From positions 3,269,116-3,333,115 of the forward strand of contig NC_051121.1 of the NCBI RefSeq assembly GCF_014839805.1: a stretch of 64,000 bases of DNA, written 5' to 3'. Made by a program: the position numbers and the translations under genes. The notes below the pieces were generated by a model. The model made no database searches. It was not told the origin of the DNA and worked only from the letters and a program-made list of their open reading frames with translations. The DNA is from Manduca sexta (Eukaryota; Arthropoda; Insecta; Lepidoptera; Sphingidae). Shown in pieces: positions 26,177 to 39,525 of this stretch (the first letter of the stretch is position 1; the number at the start of each line of letters is the position of its first letter).

Positions 26177-29100
26177 TCTGTATGAAACCAAACAACTTGA
26201 GCACTAAAATGTTTTTTTTTATGTTCACTTTCTCCACGAAACAAAAAATAAATGTTTTTTTTATGTTAATGTATCTATACTAATTGGCCTTATTACCTTA
26301 TACATAAAAACTATTTTAATAATTTATTACAAGTTTATAGGCAATTTTAATGTAATTAATTCAGAATTTGCCCTCAAGTTGACTGCTAAGTTTAACGTTC
26401 AAAACTCAATTTAAAATGTAATTGGTATTAGTTTGAGATTCATTAATGGTTCGGTTATTATTGTTCCAGGGAAGTTTTAGGGAATATTTATGTTCGACTA
26501 TTATTGTAGATCTTTCTAGAACATATTGGAAAGAATACAAAATGTGTAGGCAGGAAATATTTTTTATTAAAGGTCTTTTTGCTTCCCTTTAGTGATCTAA
26601 TTATGACTCAACATCGAAACAAAAACGGGTAAACTGTGCCAATTTTGACAATGTATAATATTTTTTTTAATTGAACATGAACGGTACCCAAATCCTATAT
26701 ATTTTAGTAGAAAGTACATAAAATTCCTATCAGGAATAAGTATGGCTGATGTTATGAACGAGATGTTATTGTCGAGATTTGTTTTGTTTGGCATATATCC
26801 AAAAATATCGAATTTAAAACATCTCCGTTGAATGTCATAAAACTTTATGGAGATAGGAAATACAAGGAAACGAATGTATGTTCAATATCTCCTACAAGTT
26901 TCATAAGTCTTAAACCGAAACGAGTCATTGACAGCAATAGCAAAGGAAACCCAACTTTAATAAAATAAGATTAAAGTTCACGTACACATTTAAGTGGCTC
27001 TCCAAACCACTAACAAAGCTACACAACAAAAAAGGAATCCCGGACAATATGTCGAAATTCCCGGAACAGCAGGACTGTTTGCCGAATTCCTTTCCCGAAG
27101 TTTTATAGCGTGAACCAATAAAATCGTATAAAAGACTAACCCAAAACTCGGACAAAGCCACTCGCAGAATTGGCTTCCTCGGCTCAAAGCTGACACGATT
27201 GTGTCGCGTTGCTTTTAATAAACATTACAGGATCGATGCCTGCCTTTTTTCATATAGGATCATGTAACCTAAGCTTCGAATTTAGTATGACATCTGAGAA
27301 TAAATGAGAACTAACTGATCACAAATCTAGAGGAATCGTGATTGTCAATGTACAAGTCTTGGAAGAATAGCTATAGACGCCCGACAATGACACTGTTCGA
27401 TACGCAATCAAAACGCTCACAATTCTATATGAGTTTTCAAAAGAAAACACGTCTAAAGAGTACAATTTATTAACAAAACATCGATATTAATACGAGAGAG
27501 TACACTAAAACGCGATCGCACAAAAGCCGTTGTAAATCAAGGGAACACCGCTTGTAAAACCAAAGCCCGGTGTACGATACATTAACTGATTAAATTGCAA
27601 CAACGGCTCACGCTGACGGGTTATGTAAATTGTCACACGAAAAAGAGTCCGATTGGTATCTACACAGTCCCTGGGGGTACGTACGCAACTTTCCCGCTAA
27701 TTTCGACTCGCTTGATTAAAGCCACGCAACAAATTGACTGTTTGCGCGCGAATACAAAAAGTCCATTTGAATTTGGAATGGTTTTTGTGTTCGAATGAGG
27801 AAGTTGGGATTCTGATTTTAAATTTCTTTGATATTTTCATTTCCATTATCGGTATCCGCCATCTTTGATATTTATCTTTTACCCCAACGTATTTGGAACA
27901 AAGACGTTACATAATAATTCAATATTCAAATTGCATGCTTTGTGAAACGTAATGTTATACTAATTATTAATAATCGATATAATAAACTGTGACTTTAACG
28001 AACACAGAATCAGCGATAAGATTTCGCGGTCCATATCAAAGTAAACATTGATTTATTACAGCTTCTATTATACCTAGAATTATGAATAAAGAAATAATCC
28101 ATTTCCTACTAACAATTTCAAACGGATTGACCATTTGCGTGACGTACAAATTGTCGCGTTCACAAAAATCTATTACAATGAAAATATAACTCGACTACGA
28201 TCAATCATCGTCGATCATCTATCAAAGCATTCAACAAGTAAAAACAAAATTCCCGCCCATCCCTACAACAATGGAGCGTGGTTCATGGTAACCGACTGCT
28301 TTGTATCACCCTTTGTTCGTTGGCGCTTAGAAGTTCAAATAGGCTGATAGTGTATCAAGCAACAATTTCATACGTTTTATTAATTCGATATCAAACAGTA
28401 ATAGGACAGGTAAATTAATATAAGAATGGACGGAGTTGTCGAGATTGTATATGTTTTTTTAAATACGTTCCAAATGTAGCGATAACCATAAATGTTTTCA
28501 TACAAAAAAAAAAACACGTTTCGTTCAGAAATAAATGTATTGAACTATGCTCAAATTTTCAAAATAACTTGAAACGAACGCATCTATAGAATTAGTAATT
28601 TGACCGCTAAATGCCAAAATGACTCAATTGGCAACATTACAATCCATAATTTCCAACCCTACTGTCCCAGAGCACCCAAGAGCAAGGTGCGTGACCCTCC
28701 ATAAAATGATATTGTAAGCGTGCCCGGACAGATGCCGCGCGCAGCTGTCGTATACGCTTTCGTGCACCGGTCTTTTATTATTAACAGATTTTAGTTGCCA
28801 TGTAAGGTCTATAATCCCTTGATTTGACATCTGTATGCGTGATGCATCTAGGGATCCTACAATGTTAACAAATGCTGTGTTATGTTACATAATGCCCTTT
28901 GCTAGGAGTGAATATGTATTTTAAAGCAGATAGTGTTCTTATTATATACAGATTGGTGTTGATTTGTGATTTGGCTATTTTTAAAGCGTTGAAGGTATTG
29001 GTAGCTTAATACTCAGTATGTACAATTGGTTACTCTAAAGGATCGAAAATCACATATAAAAAAATGTTAGTTGTATTTTTTTTTGGCGAATTGACGGCCC

Positions 29101-29585
29101 TCTTTAATTGAACAATGTATCGTGTTTTTGTATATTAGTGAGAAAATTATAATGAAATATCCGAAAAGAGTTTTATTTAATTATCTAACATTCGAGTAAA
29201 CATAAGAAATTATAAACAGCCGTATTTTGTTGACGTTTCGTAAAAAACCATTCACAGAAAAATGTTACTGGCAGTTTAAAAAAAAACAAATGTACACAAA
29301 ATAAACTTCATACAGCCAACGTTAATATCCCTCAGTGGACGTGTCATGACGTGACAATTTTATTGATTGTAATATGGCCAATTCGTATGACCCGGTTTAC
29401 TTGACGTCCATAAAATTATACTTTAAGTGCATGATGTCGCTAAGTGCTTACTTTAATGGAAATAAGATTGATATTTGAACGTGAGCATGCCCTTTATGTA
29501 CGAAGAAGCACCATTAGTTACTTTACCTAGATTATATTTTAGTGTGTAGTTTGTATATAAACAAACATTATGCAGTTAGCAGTAT

Positions 29586-30168
29586 GAAATGGCCGGCTTG
29601 GTAGATGGCATCACTATCTTAGAAAATCGGCGTGAAGGTGCCGATTAGCTGTGTCGTTTGCGCTTAACACTGTCCGAGGGCGGATAATGAATTTGTCCCT
29701 CATTATTTAATCTTCAACACGCTTAAACTACCTCTAGCGCTGTGTTATAAGCGATGGTCACCACCTCCTGTCCTCTGCTAACCTAAAGTCATCTTTACTG
29801 GTGTTAGGTCATATGTGAGAGTCCGCCTGGGTTACGCAATGTCTACTTCTGCCGCCAAGCAGCAGTGTGTAGTCACTGTTTTGTGGTTTGAAGAACATTG
29901 TAGCCTAGCCAGTGTAACTATTGGACATGATAAGACTTAACATCTGTCTCAGGATGGCGAGCGCAGTGGAATAACAAACAATACTTTGTAATTCAAGGTG
30001 GGGCATGGTGTTTACACTGTGTATAGGCGGTCGTGTCGCTTTGGCGAGCGCAGTGGAATACATTCATGGTGTTGGATGGTGCTTCTACTCTTTAGAGGTG
30101 GTTGTATCGCTTACCACAAGCGAACGTAGCTCGTCTCGTCATTCAAAACAATAAAAAAAAAAAAATAC
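29586..30168 (+). mobile_element. poly(A)-tailed retroposon family D
   Basis: Begins near GGCCGGCTTGGTAGATGGC and ends GCTCGTCTCGTCATTC then a 13-base A run. It shares CTGCCGCCAAGCAGCAGTG and GCGAGCGCAGTGGAATA with a second copy at 40,425. The GCGAGCGCAGTGGAATA block occurs twice inside this copy. A poly(A) tail implies LINE-type retroposition. Confidence 0.7.
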
Positions 30169-31661
30169 TTCAAAACTCATAAACAGCGTTCTCCACACAA
30201 CAAGTTTACGCACTCAGACTTACGTTAGTATAATATATATCGTAATACATTTACGGGGGAAAGTCATTTTTCAAACTCCCACTACCGAGCGCAGTTAATT
30301 CAAGAGAGAGATGGGGATATGAGTGCGAAAGAGATAGTACACTCGATGCTTTTGTTTTGTAATGTGATTGTGGAGATGAGTGATATTGGAGATGTTACAG
30401 AGAATAGTAGTTAACTAGCCGTAATGGATAAGTGGAACTGACTTGAACTTAATTTTAAAAAGAGTACAGTCGCTTTTTCATATAGCAAGTGACTTATCTT
30501 AAGTAATACATTCGTTTCCAATGTTTAACCATTTCTATAAAAACCGTGTGCAACCATACGAAATTACTATACTCTTGAATGCATTACGATATAATGTAAA
30601 TATTAATCAAATACATCTGATTGCTTTACGATAATAATTAAAATTTTAAAATTATTCAACGTATTACTATATTTAAAACATGTTGACTTCGCAAGACTAT
30701 CTTTATTTTAAATCTTCCATTACTAAAACGTATAACAGATGTCGCTAGTAGTTATTATTTCATACATTATTAACAATACGATAGGGTTCAGTTTAGTAGA
30801 AAAACAGGCGCAAATGATTATGAAACTTAAGCCGTGCGGTTGCCAGGGTGCAGTGTCCTCGTATCGATTGTCATTACCGCTTGTTTACACGCCACGACAA
30901 CGACACGACTACGTGACGTCACATCCACGACTAATTGACTCATAATGTATTTGTTTGCATCGTTTATTTTTAGTTTGAAATCGTGTTTGGAAAGTACTGT
31001 GGTGTTTTAAGTTTGATTATAAGGTGGACATCTTGAGATTTTTCTATTGAAAAATAAGTTGTTAGATTTTGCGACAGTCTCGCTTCTTGTCACGAAATGA
31101 GATGGATTTTAGTTTGGTGAAAACTACAAAAAGGTAACGTAGTTTTATGATGTTTCGTAGAGTAAAAAAAAAACGATTATGTGCTCATAATTCGTATTTG
31201 AATGTAGTTGACTACGATTGTTAATGTACGACCTGTAGAGCCTTCTCATGTACAGATTGTCATACTCAAGGTATAAATAAACACTTGATATAAACGGTAT
31301 TATGTAAGAGGGACTTACAGCCAATCCACATTTATTGAATAGTCAATGTGGATGTTATCACTTGCCCAGAGGTCGGTGTAACTGGCCATATAGATTATGC
31401 AAGCAACGCATTGTGAAAAGCCTAGTTTACCCACGGATATAATCTTATATGCAATGTAATGGGTGAAGAGCAAACTTTTACTAGCTGACGTTTTCGAGAC
31501 GGTTATAAAATCCTGGGTAATCACAGGACGTATATATACGTGCTGAGAATGCGCAGTAAAAGTGATGCAGTCAGGAGCTATGTATTTTTACGTCCGCATT
31601 GAGGTCGATATAGCACGAATGAAAAACACGCGTCGTCAACTGTTTTAAAGTATTCTATACC

Positions 31662-31847
31662 AGCTTTAGTCCGTGGCTCCGCACGCGTAAGAATGCGTGC
31701 TTTATATTTTCCCGGGAAAAACGCCTATAGCAAAAACGAGTAAAGTATCTTCCTATCAGTAAAAAAAATTTCAAAATCGGTTCAGTAATTCCAGAGACCA
31801 CCCCCTACAAAGTTAGACACTTTATCTCTTTATAATATTAGTATAGA
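31662..31847 (+). mobile_element. RTE-type LINE 3' fragment
   Basis: CTTTAGTCCGTGGCTCCGC, then TTTCAAAATCGGTTCAGTAA and TTATAATATTAGTATAGA at the end. Confidence 0.65.
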
Positions 31848-34840
31848 GCTCTAAAAGCGTAATCGACAAAGGCCATAATAAAGAGGAAGGCTAAAATGAC
31901 AATAATTTCGGGATAGCTTAATATTGTTTCCCATGTTCACAACCGTAACAGATCCGCACGGGCGAATTCATTTGTGAGTCCGCAACGGCGAAATTGAGTT
32001 AAAGTTTTTGTGTCACTGTATTATTCATGAATCGTGGTGGAGAGCGGATTCGCTTTTATAACTGAATGGCCCAATTTTGTTAAAAATTTCCATAATGTAT
32101 CCTAATGTTATGAAACATCGCTTTGGTTTTTTCATTTATCATTCTTGTAAATGCGGATTGTAAGCGTTGGGACGCAGCGGTATCGTCATTTGATGCGACT
32201 GAATCACTTTTCACTGACAGAACCGGAGCTTTGATGGACGTGTTATCGCGTCCAAACGACGTGCTATGACGTTGGTATAACGCATATATTTTCCCTAACA
32301 TGGCATGGATGAGTCGGGAGACTGAGGCCTTATCCTTCCTAAAAATTTGACAATATTCAAAAACAAAACATTTACTGCAAAAACAATTTCAAAATTAAAT
32401 TCGTAATGCTTAAAAATTTATCTAACGCACGGGGCGCGTGTAAAAAAACAATAAATTAAACAAACACAAGGGAAGCTGTCTTGAGGTTTTACCCCCGCAT
32501 ATCCCTGATGCATAATTATAACGCGGGGTGTTATGAAATATGCTCACGTTTTTCGGGGTTAGGGGCTGATTTAGAATCGCTTTTTCCATATATATACCCT
32601 AATTTAGCACATTGTATTAAAGATCTATATGCGATAATATATATCACTTTATTTGGTTAAGTTAGATTAAATTCATATTTTATTGTTATAGTATAAAAAT
32701 GATATAAGGAAAATATTGGATCCTAACTGTATAAAATATTTTCTGTTTTATTTGGATAGCTCACAGCTATCAATAGGAAATATATGATGAAATCTATACA
32801 ATAGATTCACTAATAACGAACCACCGGAGATAGTTTTTAAGGTTCATTTTTTCATAGTCTTGACATCTTAAAAATAAATTAACAAAAGTTAACTATAAGT
32901 ACATACTTAAACTTAGGTTATATAAAATAACAGAAAAGGCATGCCATTATAATTAAACGCCAAGTATTTTGCAAAGAGATTTAAAGTAAATACATTTGGC
33001 CAATTAAAACAAGTGTTTAATTATATTAGAATTATATTAGAAAAGCTAGATTCATTTTATTTCACAATTCTCGTAATCACGGCTACAAAATAATAAAAAG
33101 AAATTGTATTTCATAGAAGTAATTGTTTTCTTTGATGTGCAATTTCATCACATAATGGTACAAATTACAATGCATTCTGCCAATGAATTGTTCCATTTAT
33201 ATTAAAACGTAGACTGGCTTGATGGCGCAAATTAAATGGTTTAATATCGTTCAATGTCAGCCATTTTAAATCTCGCGCCATGACTTTTGTCGAGCATTTT
33301 GACGGCCAATTAGTGTTCCAAATTTGAAAATGTTTGCGTGGAATGAATGGTGGAATGTTTTAATTGCAACGAACGAATGATCGAGTGAATGAAACGAGCG
33401 AATGACTAAACAACTTCTAACGATGCTTTGTTATACAAGATGTAATTTGCCACGGTGACTATTTTCTGTTTAGTCACCCATCAACTGCTGCGCGGAGTGT
33501 ACGTTTTGTTGCAGTTATTTTTCTGTTATTGTCGTCTTTATTGGTTTTTCTCTTTTTTGTTCGCAACTCAGTTTTTAATTGACTTTGTTCCGTCGACTTT
33601 ATTATTATTTCCAGTAAGAAAAAAACATATTTATTATATACCTTCTGCAAAATGACTCCACAACGCTAGTAAGCATTACCAAGTCAAATTTTATGTGTTA
33701 AATTACATACTCTAGCACCGCGTCGGGCGCCAATAGATTTGGAAACACTCTGTAATAAAGCCTACTATCAGCGAACACTCATACAGGCGTACTAAAAGCT
33801 ATTTACAAAGGCGAATTACAATTCTTACAACCTGCGTTCAAACGCATAGGATATCTTTATTACTCTAACCCTCGAGGCCGCTTCTTGTTCTCTTCACACG
33901 TACGCCGAAGGGCACCCGTGTGAAAGAGATAAAAAATCAAATTGGCACCCTTCGCTATCGCTCCCCTAGATATGTCTGACACGTGACCGTTTTAAGGGAT
34001 GATTTTAGTGAAGGGAACGAACGAGGGTGGATTTACGTATGTATGTGTGTTATTAAATATTTTTATTTTATACACTGTTTTGCACGCGGGTATGTTCGTG
34101 TATATTTTTCAAGGGCATGTTATAGGTCAGGATTATTATGTAAAAATAATGTTTTTTCTTTCATATATGTATGATTTTTATTCGTAAACTTAAATTATCA
34201 GATTTTGCAAAACAATCAAAAATGCTTGAAACTATTAAACAAGTGTAATGTTTACAGTCCTACACTACAAAGCTCAAATTCCAATAACACAGACTTCTTC
34301 ACAGAAATATATACCACCTATTTAGACAACCAAATTCATCTTTACAATATCATTAAAATAACCTAAATCTATACATAGACTATATACCATTGAATTCGTC
34401 CCTAATTTTTCATCTGTGCAGAAGGTAAATCGTGTTTAATCAGTCGCTAGTCACGTGCCGGCAGAGGTCTGAGGACCGACGAGGGTGGTTTACTATTGTG
34501 TAGTCCATTTATGTGCTGCTGTTAGTGAAATTGGTAAAGTTGGGACGTTTGATTGCTGAGGTTCGTTTGTAAATGTTTTGAAGAATCTTCAAGTTGGTTT
34601 TATCTTATTCATTGAAGACTTTTTCAATCATTATCAGGATTAGGCTTTTGTTATTTATTTATTTACTAATGATTGTATTATAATTTAACAAAAAAACATG
34701 CCAATTACAAATCATAATGTAACAAAGCAATTATAGGTAAATAGAGCATGCATCAAATAATATTTTACAAGCTAATAGTTATGTTAGGCTTTAAGGACTG
34801 ACTGTCTAGTTTCATGACATTGCTTGAAGTAAAATTTGTG

Positions 34841-35109
34841 ACTGCCTCGGTGGCGTAGTTGTATTGCATGTCCGGTACAATAGCGCTCTGAGGTCCTGGG
34901 TTCGAATCCCGGGTCGGGCAAAGTGATATTTGGGTTTTTCTACTCAGTATCAGCCCGGAGTCTGGAATTTGTGCCCGATATGGCGATAGGCTCGTCCCCT
35001 ATCACATCATGGGACGGAACATACTTGGCGAAAAGTGGGTGCCCTAGTTGCGCCTCTGCATACCCCTTCGGGGATAAATGCGTGATTTTATGTATGTATG
35101 TATGTATGT
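34841..35109 (+). mobile_element. tRNA-derived SINE family B with (GTAT)n end
   Basis: tRNA-like head with A-box-like GTGGCGTAGTTG and B-box GGTTCGAATCC, then a body with CCTATCACATCATGGGACGG and a terminal TGTATGTATG repeat. AAAATTT at 34831-34837 and 35110-35116 looks like a 7-bp target duplication. Confidence 0.82.
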
Positions 35110-35734
35110 AAAATTTTTGGCTCCAAATGTAGTTAGAAAACAGTGTGTTGCTTTCATTATCAAAACGATTTAGTTGGGCTGACTGTCTAACATTCGTGCC
35201 TGCCTGATGTCAAGTTTTCGGGTGGCTCCAAATGATATTAGGAAACAGTGTGTTGTCCGATCTGAGAATCGAACTAAGACTACAACCACAGTTCTACAGC
35301 CTCTCATATGTTATCGCTTGACTAATGTCAAGAACCCTCTCAATTAAGTAATGGAGCCATAAGTAAATGGGGAATAAAACATGCTTTTTTTTAAAAACTC
35401 TATTCGTTCAGACTTCACATAATTTGTTCAAATACGGATACAAAACATTGGCCACGCAAAGTCGTAGGTTCAATTACTGTGCGATGAAAGTTTTCAGGAA
35501 TGAGTGGCGTAATTATGCCTTTCAGTTTGGGTCAATTGTAATGTCAAAGTAGAAATGAAGAAAATTAGTTTGTTCACCTTTATAACTTTCATTATGATGT
35601 ATTTTTATTTTAAGGGCAGTGTTATTATTTTTCGTAAATCTTTAAGTGATAGAGTCCTAAACCGCCATAAAAAGTTAAGATAAGAAAATTTACTCAAAAT
35701 AACATAAAAATCAACGCACGAAAAAACAAACATC

Positions 35735-35920
35735 ACGTCTTTACCCTGATAGGCACGCACTTTTAGCTGTGTTCGTTTCGTCCCATGTTGTGATAGGAGG
35801 TAACTCTATCAACATTTCGGGCGCCAATTCCAAACTCCGGACTGACACTGAGCAGAAAAACCTTATATCACTGTCCGACCAGGGATTTGAACCCACGACC
35901 TTATAACAGTGTCGTATCGT
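35735..35920 (-). mobile_element. SINE family B copy, degenerate (minus)
   Basis: Minus strand: GGTTCAAATCCCTGGTCGG, CAGTGTCAGTCCGGAGTTTG and an ATCACAACATGGGACG block. Confidence 0.7.
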
Positions 35921-37179
35921 ATATAGTATTTAGAAGTTCAATGAAACCAACATCATCAATAAATTCAACATATATAAATCATAACAAATCTGCAATATTA
36001 AACATATCTAACAATAGTATTGTTCCAACTAATATAACTCGGATATGAGTCATGGTGGGACTTCGCCATGTGCAGTTCCTCCACCCCTGTCTCTCTTTCT
36101 ACACCCCTCGGACCAAACGGAGGGTGACTAAGGTCAACGTAGTCATGAGAGGGATTGCACGCTACTGATTTTGATAACATCGACCTTACATAATACAAAT
36201 AGAGTTTAAAATAATTAATTAATAATTTAGCGGATTGTCGGTCGAATATTCCTATGACGGAACAAATTATTTTAAAATTAAACTCCAAAAAATTTTCAAC
36301 TCCGTATCAATTGAATAAGGTCTTAATTTTATTATCTGTATTTTTTCAGATGCGAACCTTGTCCATCGCTTTAAACTACGCTGAATGAGGGCAAAGCCTT
36401 TGAAAATACTTGTCCAAGAAACATTAAGGAGATTATAGGTGTTTCTCGTTTTGCCACCTTGAAAGGTTCAGATTTTTCAGCTGTAATCTTCTTAGCGGTG
36501 AATAAACCACATTTGAAAGGAACTGGTTGAACATTCCGCTTGGCCTGTTCTGTTTGGATATTAATTTTCTGCTTGCTTGAATCTAGCATCGTATCTTAGA
36601 GCATGAGAGTACTTTTTTGTTTGGAGAGTTGGTGCCGTATTTTGATTAATAAATTTATTAGTGCTAACATAGTATTTATCAGCATCAATCAAATAAAGAA
36701 TACATTATCTTCTAACAAGTAATCCAGTTTTTTGCTTATTTTCATAAACAGCAAACATCTACCCGCATTTAAAACGCAAAAATCGAACAAAATGTAGACA
36801 TGAAGTTTAAATTAGAAAAGGAACTTTATATCTCCCAAGAGCCGTTGAAAACAATAACGAAAGAATGCCCGCCAACTCGCAAAAGAATTTACTTAATTTC
36901 CAAAATTTAATTAACAGATAATTGAAAGTCGGATAAACACCTAAAGTTGTGAACATCTGCAAATACTTTGGACGGAAAAAAATATAATAAGCCGACAAAA
37001 AATCCAAAAGTTACTCTTCAATTATTTCGAATTTTCTCAACTTTGCTAATACGAATGTGGGGCCTGGGATTCTGTAGGAATAAAAGCTTCGCAATAAGCT
37101 TAAAATTAGAAGTAACATATGGAATATTAAATTAACTATTTTCATATGGTAAATAAAATTGAGTCCTATAGTTATCAAA

Positions 37180-37310
37180 ATAAACCTAGTTTTCGGGTTT
37201 TGTCGCGAATTTTGTTCAGTCTTCGAAACGTCACGAGAAAATTATAATAGAAAAAACCAAGATAAAATTCGAAAAATAACATGAACTATGTCTAACATTT
37301 TAAGTATCAG
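37180..37310 (-). mobile_element. Penelope-like terminal fragment, decayed (minus)
   Basis: CAGTCTTCGAAACGTCACGAG and CTATGTCTAACATT blocks of the same family, in reverse orientation. Confidence 0.4.
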
Positions 37311-37565
37311 AGATACTTTCTAGATCCGTTGATTTTATATAAAAAAATAATAATAAACAAGGACTTTGTGGAAGCCGTCAAAATGGTCCGGTTTGTAAGT
37401 AATTTCTAACGTTCCAGTTGTAATAGCGCACTCCTGACGAGGTTTTGTTTCTTAACATCTCTCATTACTACAAATTAGCATAACCTCAGTTTATATTAAA
37501 TTTCTTAGAAAATTTATGTTTACATACGTTTTTCATTTTTCAAATTAGGTCTCAGCTGTGCTGCT

Positions 37566-37590
37566 ACTTACCTGTGAAAAGAAAAAATAT
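37566..37590 (-). promoter_or_regulatory. brat: Recursive splicing (ratchet) site 1
   Basis: Minus strand: a pyrimidine run TTTTTTCTTTTC, then ACAG directly abutting GTAAGT. The acceptor AG ends at 37572 and the donor GT starts at 37571. This fits the zero-nucleotide-exon consensus known from long fly introns (polypyrimidine, then NCAG/GTAAGT). It is on the brat strand inside the long intron. Confidence 0.65.
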
Positions 37591-37619
37591 TTAATAGAAC
37601 ATACTTAATATTATTAGTA

Positions 37620-38170
37620 AACAAAAAATATTAGGTAACTGCAAAAGTAAAAGGGTGAAATTTTCCGAAAGCGAACACAATACAACTTATAGGTACTACT
37701 AATATGCATAAATGAAGCCTGCAAATCGTTCTAATGATAATTCGATTTAACATCAACTACAAAAGGAAAGGGAAGGGAGACAGCGGCGATAGCCTAGGTG
37801 GGTGTGGAACGAACTGCCGTGATAAATGTCCGCAGGTTCTTAACCTATGGGCACTAAAGTTTCTTCTAAAATTATGTGTGTATTCATTGTGAATTATCGC
37901 TTGCTTTGACGGCGAAGGAAAACATCGTGAGGAAACCTGCATACCTGAGAAGTTCTCGGTAGGCATTTTGAGGGTGTGTGAAGTCTACCAATCTCCCCAC
38001 TGGGCCAGCGTGGTGGACTAAGGCCTAATCCCTCTCAATAGTGGAGGAAGCTCATGCCCAGCAATGGGATAGTATACAATACAGGGCTGTTATTATTATT
38101 ACATATTATTACAAACTGAAAGCCGGCAGGAATCGTGTTATATGGACCCTTCGCCACCGATTAGCACTGA
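37620..38170 (+). repeat. Unclassified dispersed repeat, copy 1, split by a SINE
   Basis: GGTGAAATTTTCCGAAAGCG, ACTAATATGCATAAATG and GGAAAGGG precede the SINE. GAAAGCCGGCAGGAATCG and TATGGACCCTTCGCC follow it at 38,117. The same blocks are contiguous in the copy at 39,115. Confidence 0.65.
37782..38110 (+). mobile_element. SINE family A copy, nested in another repeat
   Basis: Near full length, from AGCGGCGATAGCCTAGG to AGGGCTGTTATTATTATT. The flanks match one another as the interrupted parts of a second repeat family (see 37,620-38,170). Confidence 0.8.
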
Positions 38171-39114
38171 CAAAGAATCCAAGTCACCATCCCATCTAAG
38201 AGGCTTACGTGTGTAGACGCAATACTTTAACAACTTTTCCTTACGTATTTCTTGCAATTCATTGTCTAATACATTAATATATGTGAACTCTTTAGATGCG
38301 GACTGGCTGGTTTTCAGTATGAAGAGTAAATTACAATAAGACAATGGTATTTAAGGACAGAAGAAACGATGATTGAAGGTTAATAATTAGGACAGATAAA
38401 CGTGTCAATTTTTTTTTCGGCGCGAAAGTTTATGTTCTATTCCTGATAGTAAGCACAATGTCGATCAGATAAAGTATAATTTTGAATGACTGAAATATTT
38501 ATTACTAAGTATTGTTCATGGCTTTACTCGCAGGACACGATTAAATAGTATTAAAGTCCCATAACACATTTTTATAAAAAGTAGCCAGTGTTAAATAACT
38601 CTACCTAACTGTTTTTTTTTTCAAATCCATTAAAATACTTCTACGTTTATTTCTAACAGACGGTTAGAAGTCATCACAAACTGCTATAACAAGATCGAAC
38701 ATCTAATTATTTCAAACAATCTCATTATTCAAACAAACATAATTTATGTCCTCACAAGTGCTAAGGCAAGATGAGGTTTCGAGTTTCGACTGTCGTGAAT
38801 CGATTGAAGCCTGTTCCGAAGCTCAAAGCGAACGCCCCCTTTAAGCTCACGGCAATACTATTCGTATTCACTTTTCCATTTTACCTTTTCTTTTAACTGC
38901 AAAAGAAACGCCGCCTGGCCGCCAGCCAGAGGCGGTTGCCGAACGCTTTTATACCAATTTCCATGGAATTGACTGGCTCTGTTTTGTACTGTTAGACTTG
39001 TAAGCGATATAGTCATTTGTTTAATAGCTTGTGTATTGAATTGTTACGTTGGACGTGTTTTTTCTTTAGATATGTCGTATTCTAATAAAAAACTAATAAA
39101 CATATTCTGCAGTT

Positions 39115-39330
39115 GGGAAAGGTGAAATTTTCCAAAAGAGAACCGACACAACATAGATACTAATATGCATAAATGCGGTTTGTAAATAATTTGATGATAA
39201 TTACATTCTACATAAAGGAAAGCCGACAGGAATCGGGTTGTATAGATCCTTCACCGCTGTTATTCTGCAATCTGTTATGTCGGACTTTGGAAGTAAAGAA
39301 GCAGCGGTAGTTAAAATAATTATAAAGAAC
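39115..39330 (+). repeat. Unclassified dispersed repeat, copy 2
   Basis: GGTGAAATTTTCCAAAAGAG, ACTAATATGCATAAATGCGG, AAAGGAAAGCCGACAGG and ATAGATCCTTCACCG in order, without the SINE. It ends near AGCAGCGGTAGTTAAAATAAT; that last block recurs alone at 40,405. Confidence 0.65.
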
Positions 39331-39469
39331 GGAATTATTTGTGGGGATAAATCATTATTTTAAAGTACATATAAAAGCTTTTTATAATATGAATCGTAAC
39401 TTTGAGCATTTCAAAAGCACCGGCTACTCGTAAGTCGTAATAAATTAAAGCTACCAACTACGACTGCTG

Positions 39470-39525
39470 ACGCTACGAACGCTACGCTGCTACGATTCGT
39501 AGAGTTAAAGCTACGAAATAATTTT
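39470..39525 (+). repeat. GCTACGA-type low-complexity patch
   Basis: Repeated words GCTACGAACGCTACGCTGC, TACGATTCGTAG and GCTACGAA. Short and imperfect. Confidence 0.45.

Noticed and set aside
34843..34920. Possible tRNA gene
   Set aside because: The A and B boxes belong to a full SINE with body, tail and target duplication, so it is the SINE head and not a functional tRNA.
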